From positions 62,001 through 126,000 of the forward strand of contig CAITNS010000016.1 in NCBI GenBank assembly GCA_903893815.1: a stretch of 64,000 nucleotides of DNA, read 5' to 3'. Shown one piece after another: positions 54,477 through 62,224 of the stretch. Under the pieces are notes generated by a model. It saw only the letters and a program-made list of their open reading frames with translations. It searched no databases and was not told the DNA's origin. Both the position numbers and the translations under genes were made by a program. Source of the DNA: an uncultured Bacteroidota bacterium (GTDB lineage: Bacteria > Bacteroidota > Bacteroidia > B-17B0 > Aurantibacillaceae). Position 1 is the stretch's first letter. Each line of letters opens with the position of its first letter.

Positions 54477-56717
54477 ATGGCTAAACAAACTACGAGTACA
54501 AAACAACCGGTTTTTCAAGAACTGAAAAATACGTTTCATTTTTTCCCGTTTAAAAATCAAGCAGCTCCGTTTATTGTTATTATCCTATTAGGGTTAATTT
54601 TCAATTTAACCTCTTTGCATAACGAGTATGCCTTAGATGATGGTATTATTATTCATCAAAACGACCACGTTATTAAAGGTATAAAAGGTATTAAGGATAT
54701 TATGACCAAAGATGCCTACGAAAGTTTTTACCGTAGAATGAATGCAACCGATCAATTAGCAGGTGGTCGTTACCGTCCGTTATCTGTTGTGAGTTTTGCT
54801 ATTGAGCAAGAATTTATTGGAGCATATCCAAAAGATGGTTTATATCCTCAACGTTGTTGGGATACTAATCAAAATAAAAAAGATGATGTAGAAGAAGATA
54901 TTAATGATGATGGTGTATTTAACGAAGTAGATTGCCAAGTAAAAGGCGCTTCTTTACGTCACTTTGTAAATATCATTACCCTTATTATTGGAGTGATGTT
55001 ATTATTCTTGTTTTTTAGAAATTACATTTTTAAGGACAATCACGATTTAGCCTTTCTAGCAGCCTTAATATTTTTAATGCATCCTATTCACTCCGAGGCC
55101 ATTGCCAATGTAAAAAGTCGGGATGAAATTTTTTCACTCATATTTATTTCCCTAACATTCTTCTTCTCCTTTAAATACATGAAGGATAAAAACACTAAAA
55201 CCTTATTTTGGGCAGCCTTTAACTTTTTATTAGCCCTATTGTCAAAAGAATACGCCGTTGTATTAGTGATGCTAATTCCTATTGCATTTTTTGTTTACGG
55301 AGAAATTGATTTTGATCCAAAAACATTCTTTCAATCAAAAGAGTTTAAACAAGCTTTATCGTTATTTGGAATTTTCTTTGCCTGTGCCTTGCTGATGTTG
55401 TTGGTAAAACGAAACTCCGATATGCACATTCAACCCGGACAAAAAGCAACAACCTCATATTGGATTTTCCCATTTGTGTATTTAGCTATTGGTGTATTTG
55501 TGATTGGTTCTAAAATCAAAACTAAGTTTGCAACCTTAATGAGTTGGCATTTCTTTATCATGTTGTTTTATTTAGGAATGCGTTTGGTAGCCGTTAAATT
55601 AAAACCAGGTGTACCTGATACAGAGATTTTAAATAACCCATACTTATTAGCCTCTCAACATGAGCAATGGGCAACAAAAGTATATGTATTATTAAAATAC
55701 TTTACCTTATGTTGGTTCCCTCACCCATTATCTTCTGATTATTCATTTAACACAATTCAGTTCCGCACCTTTGCAAGTTGGGACACTTTAGTATCATTAG
55801 TATTACACATTGGTTTATTGATAGCAGGCGTAAAATTAGTTTTAAAGAAACATACTTTAGGTTTTGCTATTGCTGTGTACTTTGCCTTTTTATTAATGAT
55901 TGGTAATATTTTAATGGATATTGGTGCTACTATGGGTGAGCGTTTATTATTTCACTCAACCATTGGATTTGTGATTGCTTTTGCATGGTTAATATTAAAA
56001 GGAGTTGACAAAATACCAGGTAACTTAATGGTTAAGCGTAGCGTTTTCTTTTTATTATTAGGAACCATGACTTTCCTTTATGGTTGTAAAACTTGGGAGC
56101 GTAACTGGGATTGGAAAAACGATATTACTTTATTCTTAAAAGATGTAGAAACGGTTCCAAACTCTGTATTAGTATTAGGTAATGCTGGAGCACGTTATAT
56201 TGACTTATCGGATACAAAAAACTTTGTAGCTAAACGCGAGGAATCTTTAGAAAAAGGGATTAAGTATTTAAAACATGCTATTGAGTTGCACCCACGTTAC
56301 GTAAACGGTTATTTAAATTTAGGTTTAGGTAGCTACAAATTAAAACGTGATAGAGACGCTTTATTTTACTGGAAACAAGCAGAAGCGTTGTATCCAAACA
56401 ACCCGTACTTAAAAAATTATTATATCGTCATGTATAATGATTTATTAAATAGAGGTTACCAAAAAGCACAACGTGGCCAACTGGATAGTGCTATTTATGA
56501 ATTAAGAAAAACCATCATCTTAGATAAATTAAACCCAGAAGGTTTTTATAATTTAGGTGGAGCTTATTACCAAAACAAACAATACGATAAAGCAAAAATT
56601 TATTGGGAACAATGTTTAAAATTAAAACCTGACCATGTGCAAGCAAAATCTGGTTTAGCAACCATTGTAACGGTAACGGTGCCAACGCCACCTCAACCGC
56701 AAGGGATAAAAAAATAA
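54477..56717 (+). CDS. TMTC-like membrane protein with C-terminal TPR repeats
   Basis: A 746-residue protein with about ten membrane helices followed by TPR repeats (about residues 590-730, for example KYLKHAIELHPRYVNGYLNLG and AKIYWEQCLKLKPDHVQAKS). FLMHPIHSEAIANVKSRDEIFSLIF matches the conserved loop of TMTC/Pmt-type (GT-C) glycosyltransferases, which use polyprenyl-phosphate sugars to glycosylate proteins. An Asp-rich insert (NKKDDVEEDINDDGVFNEVD), resembling a calcium-binding dockerin-like loop, sits in the first periplasmic loop. A protein O-glycosylation role, as known in Bacteroidota, is plausible but inferred. Confidence 0.78.
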   Translation: MAKQTTSTKQPVFQELKNTFHFFPFKNQAAPFIVIILLGLIFNLTSLHNEYALDDGIIIHQNDHVIKGIKGIKDIMTKDAYESFYRRMNATDQLAGGRYRPLSVVSFAIEQEFIGAYPKDGLYPQRCWDTNQNKKDDVEEDINDDGVFNEVDCQVKGASLRHFVNIITLIIGVMLLFLFFRNYIFKDNHDLAFLAALIFLMHPIHSEAIANVKSRDEIFSLIFISLTFFFSFKYMKDKNTKTLFWAAFNFLLALLSKEYAVVLVMLIPIAFFVYGEIDFDPKTFFQSKEFKQALSLFGIFFACALLMLLVKRNSDMHIQPGQKATTSYWIFPFVYLAIGVFVIGSKIKTKFATLMSWHFFIMLFYLGMRLVAVKLKPGVPDTEILNNPYLLASQHEQWATKVYVLLKYFTLCWFPHPLSSDYSFNTIQFRTFASWDTLVSLVLHIGLLIAGVKLVLKKHTLGFAIAVYFAFLLMIGNILMDIGATMGERLLFHSTIGFVIAFAWLILKGVDKIPGNLMVKRSVFFLLLGTMTFLYGCKTWERNWDWKNDITLFLKDVETVPNSVLVLGNAGARYIDLSDTKNFVAKREESLEKGIKYLKHAIELHPRYVNGYLNLGLGSYKLKRDRDALFYWKQAEALYPNNPYLKNYYIVMYNDLLNRGYQKAQRGQLDSAIYELRKTIILDKLNPEGFYNLGGAYYQNKQYDKAKIYWEQCLKLKPDHVQAKSGLATIVTVTVPTPPQPQGIKK

Positions 56718-56723
56718 ATTAAA

Positions 56724-56753
56724 AAGGGCTACTCAAATGAGTAGCTTTTTTTT
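56724..56753 (+). terminator. Rho-independent terminator of the TMTC-like gene
   Basis: GCTACTCA and TGAGTAGC form an 8-bp stem directly followed by a run of T's; an A-run precedes it. It lies 10 bases after the stop. Confidence 0.85.
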
Positions 56754-56767
56754 GGAAATGAATTTAG

Positions 56768-56775
56768 TATATTTG
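56768..56775 (+). promoter_or_regulatory. Bacteroidota -7 box for the split TPR-SpoIIE gene
   Basis: TATATTTG fits TAnnTTTG. It would give a leader of about 115 bases before the ATG at 56894, long for this window. Confidence 0.5.
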
Positions 56776-56893
56776 ATTAGTTATAGAAGTAAAAAACCAA
56801 TATAATATTGAAGTTTTTACAATATTACAGGGATAAAATCACTCCTATAAGCAAGTAGCTACAATACGCCAAACAACCTATATTATAAAATAA

Positions 56894-59230
56894 ATGAACC
56901 CAAAATACCTCATACTAATTCTTTGTTACATATTCGTTACAATTGCGCGAGCGCAACAACCGAAAAAAAACTCAAAAGAATATTTGGAACATCTTGTTAA
57001 AGAAAAAGAAAAAACTGCAATAAAAACAAGTGTACAGCCACAAATAGATTCGATTTTGAACATTATTAAAATCACAAAAAATGACACTGGAAAATTAAAG
57101 CTATACGTTAAAATTATTGAGTTGTGTGAATTGAAAGACAATTTAAAATATGCTCAACCAATAATAGATATTGCAGACAAATTATTACCTACTACTAGCG
57201 ACAGCACATATACAAATAAATTGCTGGAATGGCGTGACAACGGCGTTGAATATCAACTTGCATTCTACAATGGCGTTAATGATTTTAAATCTCAAGAGCC
57301 ATTATATTTATCTCATATAAAAGTACTGGAGAAATACAAAGAAAAGAGATATGTGAATTTGATAATACATTTAGGAAATGTGTATGGCTTTCAAGGAGAA
57401 ATGATGAAGCAGTTACAGCTCCTAGAAAATGGTTATGAAACTGTCAGAAAGTGGAATAAAAAAACTCTAATAGCTAGCTTTACATATCAGTTAGCCTTGT
57501 TCTTTGCTCGTAATAATGATACGGCAACAACAAGACAATGGATTGAAAAAAATATAGCCATTGAAAAAGAAATAAATGACAGTATTTTCATAGCACGTAA
57601 TGTGTTTTTAGTGGGAGATTTGTTTCAAATAATTAAATATTATTCTAAAGCCGAACAAAGTTTTATCCAAGCTATTAAACTGTACAAAAAACTAAATGAC
57701 GAAGGGGCTTTAGCTGAAACGTATTTAGAAATGGGAAATTTATTTTCTAACCAAAATGCATGCGATAAAGCTATTACTTGGTACGAACAAAGCGAGCAAT
57801 TAGGTCAAAAAATTGGCAATGGTGGAACTGTGGTGAAAAGTATGATGAAAAGAGGTCGTTGCTATGCCTTGCAAGGAAATTATGAAAAAGCAATAGAAAC
57901 GCACAAATGGATTTGGAATTTAATTGATAAACCAGGAATTGATAATAGTTCATTAATTCTTATCGGGCGACACTTAATTAGAGACTATTTTGAATCAAAG
58001 CAATATGCTAATGCTAAAAAAATATTGGACAGAATTGTAAACTTAAATGCCCCCACAATGGATAAAAAAAACATAGAAAAACTTGCCTACCAATTAGATT
58101 CGGCAATGGGAAATACGAGTGGGGCATTTTTGCATTACCAAAATTATGTACAATTAGAAAAGAAACTCAATAATGCCGAAATAACTAAAGCAGGAGTCCA
58201 ACAAAAATTTAAAAGTGACATAGAAAAACAAAAGACCGAACAAGCCCAAAAAGATGTCGAAGCAAAGTCTGAGAGCGAAAAACAAAAAATGATTTTATAT
58301 TTTGTTTCGGGTTTCCTGCTGTTGATTGCGGTTTTGGCTGTTTTTATTTTCAAAAATTTACGCACGACTCAAAAACAAAAACTAGTTATTGAGGTCAAAG
58401 AAAGATAAACCCAACAGCAAAACAATATTATCATTAAACAAAAGGATATAGTAGAAGAACAGCACAAAGAAATTCTTGACAGTATAAATTATGCTGAGCG
58501 CATACAGCGTACCTTCTTGGCTAGCAAAGATTTGCTAGACGCTAATTTACAAGATTACTTTATTCTCTTTAAACCCAAGGATGTGGTGAGTGGAGATTTT
58601 TATTGGGCAAATAAATTACCTAACGGTAATTTTGCCATAGCTACCGCCGACAGCACAGGACATGGTGTACCCGGTGCAATTATGAGTTTGCTTAATATTA
58701 CCAGTATAGAAAAAGCCATAGAGCAAAATAAATTTTTGCCAAATGAGATTTTAAATCATACTCGCAACACAATTATTGAACGTTTGAAAAAAGACGGAAG
58801 CTCAGAAGGTGGCAAAGACGGAATGGATTGCACTTTGTGTGTTTATGATTTTAAAAACATGAAATTATTTGTTTCATCAGCCCATAATCCTGTATGGATT
58901 ATTCGTAAGCAAAGTAGTCTTGAATTTATTGAAATAAATCCAGACAAAATGCCTGTAGGCAAACACGATAAACAAGATACTTCATTCACCCTAAACGAAG
59001 TTGAATTACAAAAAGGTGATATAATTTATACACTGACTGATGGTTTTCCAGACCAATTTGGAGGTGCAAGAGGCAAAAAATTTATGATAAAACGACTGCG
59101 CGAGTTGATTGTTGAAAATGCCAATTTACCAATGACCGAACAAAAACAATTTTTGGAAAAAACTTTTTCCGATTGGGTTGGCGAATTAGAACAAATTGAC
59201 GACGTAACTGTAATTGGAATAAAAATCTAA
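56894..59230 (+). pseudogene. TPR-SpoIIE phosphatase split by an in-frame stop codon
   Basis: The first ORF (504 residues, 56894-58408) has a signal peptide, TPR repeats and a membrane helix (ILYFVSGFLLLIAVLAVFIF), and ends KLVIEVKER-stop. The second (58517-59230 in the track) is in the same frame. The bases between them still encode the expected linker QKDIVEEQHKEILDSINYAERIQ, so only the TAA at 58406-58408 interrupts the gene. The second part has all SpoIIE/PP2C motifs: SGDFYWA, ADSTGHGVPG, DGMD, TDGFPDQFGG and IDDVTVIGIK. Intact, it would be a membrane sensor with a cytoplasmic phosphatase for an anti-anti-sigma type target. The TTG at 58517 is a poor start, so the phosphatase part may not be made. 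Confidence 0.8.
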
Positions 59231-59301
59231 AACGCACTAGTTGCTAACAGAATACTGGAAAATAATAGGTAATTTTGCTAGTAATTAAACAAACACAAAT
59301 T

Positions 59302-59344
59302 ATCCATGTTGTTAAATAATCAGAACTAATGATACAACATGGAT
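59302..59344 (+). terminator. Inverted repeat, possible terminator after the split SpoIIE gene
   Basis: ATCCATGTTGT and ACAACATGGAT are perfect 11-base inverted copies around a 21-base loop, followed by TTTTCG. The loop is long and the T-run short, so an operator or attenuator for the next lipoprotein gene is also possible. Confidence 0.45.
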
Positions 59345-59369
59345 TTTCGAAAATTTAAAATTTAATCTA

Positions 59370-59594
59370 ATGAAATTATCTATTTTATACTTGGTTACTT
59401 TATCACTGTTAATGGGAAGTTGCAAAAAAGAATGTGCAAAAAAATTAAGCCCTGTAAATCAAACTACTGAATCTTTAAAAACTACACCGCCTAATTTTAT
59501 TCATCCCTATTTTATTAAATATAAAAACTATCGAAACGATTTAAATTCGACCTATAAAAATTTCGTTACTAACTCTTATAATAAAGGCTGTTAA
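59370..59594 (+). CDS. Small lipoprotein ending in Gly-Cys
   Basis: A 74-residue protein with a lipoprotein signal peptide (LYLVTLSLLMGSCKKEC, lipid Cys at about residue 18). The mature part has about 57 residues and ends TNSYNKGC. I do not recognise a family. The body PPNFIHPYFIKYKNYRNDL is rich in Tyr, Asn and Lys. It is followed after 14 bases by another lipoprotein gene, so the two are likely co-expressed. The C-terminal Cys is odd for a lipoprotein and recurs in the 60194 gene. Confidence 0.65.
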   Translation: MKLSILYLVTLSLLMGSCKKECAKKLSPVNQTTESLKTTPPNFIHPYFIKYKNYRNDLNSTYKNFVTNSYNKGC

Positions 59595-59608
59595 ATAAAA
59601 TAGTTTCA

Positions 59609-60178
59609 ATGATGCATCCATTTCCTTTATTTTTATTTACTATCATAGTTTTATTGTCATTACAATCGTGCGACAAAGCAATTGCAAATGAAAAAACAAC
59701 AGATACAACTAAGGTTGATGCTAAAACCAATACACCAGAAGTTAAACCTGTTTACGATTTAAACCATGTTGTATATTCAGACACCAAAGGCATAAGTGCA
59801 GGTAACGATATCTTCACAACGTTTGATTGTCCGGATGACTTAAACTTTCCTCCAATTAGTATAAAACATTGGGATAAGATTTCTGTTGTTAACGGAAGAC
59901 TTCCAACTTACGAAGAAACACATAATGGCATGTCGATTCATCATTATGGTGGAGAAGCAAACAAGGTTGTTAAAGTTTATAATATGACCTTACCACGTTT
60001 AGCAAGTATTTATAGTAATCGTACCAAGCAATACGAAACCGTAGTAGTTATTCAAATGGTGCAAACTGCTGAAGATACCGTAGTAGGTTATCGTTACTTA
60101 ACAGGAGGTTGTGGAGGTTCCTTATTTAAAAACTTCCATTTTTTAACGGTATCAGAAATACAAAAGGTTGTTGGTTGA
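59609..60178 (+). CDS. Lipoprotein of unknown function
   Basis: A 189-residue lipoprotein with the lipobox LLSLQSCDK (Cys at about residue 21), a Thr/Lys/Asp-rich linker of about 25 residues and a folded domain. Visible features are FDCPDDLNFPPISIKHWDKI and, near the end, YRYLTGGCGGSLFKNFHFL. The family is unknown to me. Start codons ATG at 59609 and 59612 are equivalent. It is the second of four consecutive envelope protein genes on this strand. Confidence 0.7.
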   Translation: MMHPFPLFLFTIIVLLSLQSCDKAIANEKTTDTTKVDAKTNTPEVKPVYDLNHVVYSDTKGISAGNDIFTTFDCPDDLNFPPISIKHWDKISVVNGRLPTYEETHNGMSIHHYGGEANKVVKVYNMTLPRLASIYSNRTKQYETVVVIQMVQTAEDTVVGYRYLTGGCGGSLFKNFHFLTVSEIQKVVG

Positions 60179-60193
60179 TAAACAATAAAAAAC

Positions 60194-60862
60194 ATGAAAA
60201 CAACCTCAAAACGTTATCCGAAAATAGTAGTTGGAACTTTTGCTTTAGCTTTAGTTATATTGATCATGTCTTTCATTGCTTATGATAAGAGTACAACAGA
60301 AGCTAATAATACTGTATTAGAAATTACAAGCGTTTCAATCATTGATGGCAACTATAAAATTGATGCGAATATTGCTATCAATAATGGAATAAAAGAAAAA
60401 TTAATTGCTACGCTGGAAGCTGAAACACTCATTGATAAAAAAACGGTAGAGGAGATTCCTGATTTTATCAAAAGATTTTTAGATGGTATTTCAACTAACC
60501 AAACATTTGACATGGCAAATCCAGATGAAGAATGGCAGGAAGGCGGCTGGGTAAATGGTTTTAATAACGAAAAAAAAGCCATTGTACATGCCACCTCTTC
60601 AGTGGCAAAGCCTTTTCCGCCAAGACAGTTAATTTATTGTGGTATTGGAAAAAATATGGCGCTCATTTCGTATTATATTGGTGGAATTAAAAAAACACAA
60701 AATAATATAATGATAAAATTCAAAAATGATAAAATTGTTGACTTATGGTTCGATCATTATTATTCTCAGTTTGGTTATTCGCTTGGCGGTAATACTAAAT
60801 ATGTAACCACAAAATCCGACATTATTAAATATATTAAGAACACCAATAGCGGAGGTTGTTAA
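60194..60862 (+). CDS. Membrane-anchored protein of unknown function
   Basis: A 222-residue protein with one N-terminal membrane helix (KIVVGTFALALVILIMSFIAY), probably an uncleaved anchor, and an extracytoplasmic domain of about 190 residues. The domain ends YIKNTNSGGC. YCGIGKNMALISYYIGGIKK and IVDLWFDHYYSQFGYSLGG are notable segments, but I do not recognise a family. It follows the 59609 lipoprotein by 15 bases and probably shares its transcript. Confidence 0.68.
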   Translation: MKTTSKRYPKIVVGTFALALVILIMSFIAYDKSTTEANNTVLEITSVSIIDGNYKIDANIAINNGIKEKLIATLEAETLIDKKTVEEIPDFIKRFLDGISTNQTFDMANPDEEWQEGGWVNGFNNEKKAIVHATSSVAKPFPPRQLIYCGIGKNMALISYYIGGIKKTQNNIMIKFKNDKIVDLWFDHYYSQFGYSLGGNTKYVTTKSDIIKYIKNTNSGGC

Positions 60863-60981
60863 GACTAGCTATTGAATAAAGAATCACCTCAAACAAGAAA
60901 TTATAAATTATCTTAAAACTATACAAACAGCGAATTGCTAGCTAGTTAAATTTAAAAATAAGTATGTAATTTTAGCTTGCA

Positions 60982-61557
60982 TTGAAGTCATTAATTTTAC
61001 ATATTTTCATTTTACTAAGCACCTTTAGCTATGGCCAGCTAAATAATAAACTTTTAAAAAAGGCAACGGAAGCCAAAGCTTTTTGCAAGAAAAATAATAT
61101 GAATACAGAGTATTGTTTTTTAGTTGATTTCTCAATTCATTCGGGTAAAAATCGTTTTTTTATTTACAATTTTAAAACCAACACGGTCGTTAAATCAGGC
61201 TTAGTGTGTCATGGTATTGGCAAAAATAGTACTACCGAAAAACCAATTTATAGTAATGAAGTGGGTAGCAATTGCAGCTCGCTTGGTAAATATAAAATAG
61301 GCAAACGTGCGTATAGCAATTGGGGAATTAATATTCATTACAAAATGCATGGTTTAGAAAGCACAAATTCAAACGCCTTTAAACGACAAGTAGTATTACA
61401 TTCTTATAGCTATGTTTCGGAAACAGAGTTATTTCCTAATAACTTAACCATGGGATGGAGTCAGGGCTGCCCTGTTTTAGCAAATGGATTAATGAAAACA
61501 ATCGATGGGTTATTACTAAAAACCAAAAAGCCAACTTTGATTTGGATTTATGAGTGA
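60982..61557 (+). CDS. L,D-transpeptidase-like secreted protein (YkuD_2 type)
   Basis: A 191-residue exported protein with a signal peptide (LILHIFILLSTFSYGQ) and a murein L,D-transpeptidase-like catalytic domain. The likely active site is His in VVLHSYSYV and Cys in MGWSQGCPVLANG, the H...SxGC pattern of the YkuD_2 group. YkuD_2 proteins are widespread in Bacteroidota; their peptidoglycan cross-linking activity is inferred from the fold. The start is a TTG, since no ATG precedes the signal peptide, with TAATTTTA just upstream as a possible -7 box. It is the last of four envelope genes here, 119 bases after the previous one. Confidence 0.82.
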   Translation: MKSLILHIFILLSTFSYGQLNNKLLKKATEAKAFCKKNNMNTEYCFLVDFSIHSGKNRFFIYNFKTNTVVKSGLVCHGIGKNSTTEKPIYSNEVGSNCSSLGKYKIGKRAYSNWGINIHYKMHGLESTNSNAFKRQVVLHSYSYVSETELFPNNLTMGWSQGCPVLANGLMKTIDGLLLKTKKPTLIWIYE

Positions 61558-61568
61558 GATAATCGTTT

Positions 61569-62105
61569 CTATTTCGATATTTTATAACCAATCTTAGTTC
61601 TTGGCTTCGTGTTCTCTTTCTTTTCGATCAGTTCGTCTAAATACCTAAAGACAATCTCCATGTTTTTATCTTGATTGTCTAATTTCTTTTTTATTTTCTC
61701 AATATCTAAACGAAGCTCTGTATTATCAGTTAACATTTGCCTCACTTTTGTAAAAATTCGCATAATTTGAATATTTACAGTAATAGCAATTTTACTATTT
61801 AAAACACTTGAAAGCATTGCTACGCCTTGTTCTGTAAATACTATTGGCAAATATCTTACACCTCCCCAACTTGAGGTGCCAATTTGGCACCTCAAGTTTT
61901 CATATTCTAGTTGTGTTAATTCAAACATAAAATCTTCCGGAAAACGTTCAATATTTCTTTTTACCTGGCGTTTAAGTTGTTTAGTTTCCACCTGATACAA
62001 ATCAGCTAAATCTTTATCCAACATCACTTTTTGATTTCTGATGACATAAATTTTGTTCATCACAACTTCATCGGTTACCACTAACACATTCTCTTTCTTT
62101 ATCAT
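61569..62105 (-). CDS. ORF6N domain protein
   Basis: A 178-residue protein with the ORF6N DNA-binding-like domain: IRNQKVMLDKDLADLYQVETKQLKRQV near residue 22, then RNIERFPEDFMFELT and YLPIVFTEQGVAMLSSVLNS. A coiled coil follows to the C-terminus. ORF6N proteins are common in phages and mobile regions and as chromosomal strays in Bacteroidota, usually of unknown role. No phage genes accompany it. A 31-bp near-perfect palindrome (61868-61898) lies inside the coding region. Confidence 0.9.
   Translation of the reverse strand: MIKKENVLVVTDEVVMNKIYVIRNQKVMLDKDLADLYQVETKQLKRQVKRNIERFPEDFMFELTQLEYENLRCQIGTSSWGGVRYLPIVFTEQGVAMLSSVLNSKIAITVNIQIMRIFTKVRQMLTDNTELRLDIEKIKKKLDNQDKNMEIVFRYLDELIEKKENTKPRTKIGYKISK
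61868..61898. repeat. 31-bp palindrome within the ORF6N gene
   Basis: AACTTGAGGTGCCAA and its exact complement are separated by one base. It encodes part of the conserved NLRCQIGTSSWGG region, so it may be fixed by the protein sequence. Confidence 0.6.
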
Positions 62106-62159
62106 AATATAAACTCTATATAAAATATACTACAAAGTAAAGTTATTTATAGACTAGTG

Positions 62160-62180
62160 ATTGCTATGGATTGTAGCAAT
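62160..62180. other. Short inverted repeat between ORF6N and SpoIIE genes
   Basis: ATTGCTA and TAGCAAT flank seven bases, 45 bases beyond the stop of the minus-strand phosphatase gene. It has no T-run on that strand, so a terminator role is weak. Confidence 0.3.
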
Positions 62181-62224
62181 TTAATTTTCAAAAAAATAAA
62201 GGGAAAGTCAAAGGTGGGTAAATT

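Noticed and set aside
60865-60945. ACTAGCTA/TAGCTAGT inverted repeat upstream of the L,D-transpeptidase-like gene
   Set aside because: Only eight bases long, far apart (about 65 bases) and AT-rich; likely chance.
61569-62105. ORF6N gene as sign of a prophage
   Set aside because: No integrase, structural, lysis or replication genes lie nearby; ORF6N proteins also occur as isolated chromosomal genes.
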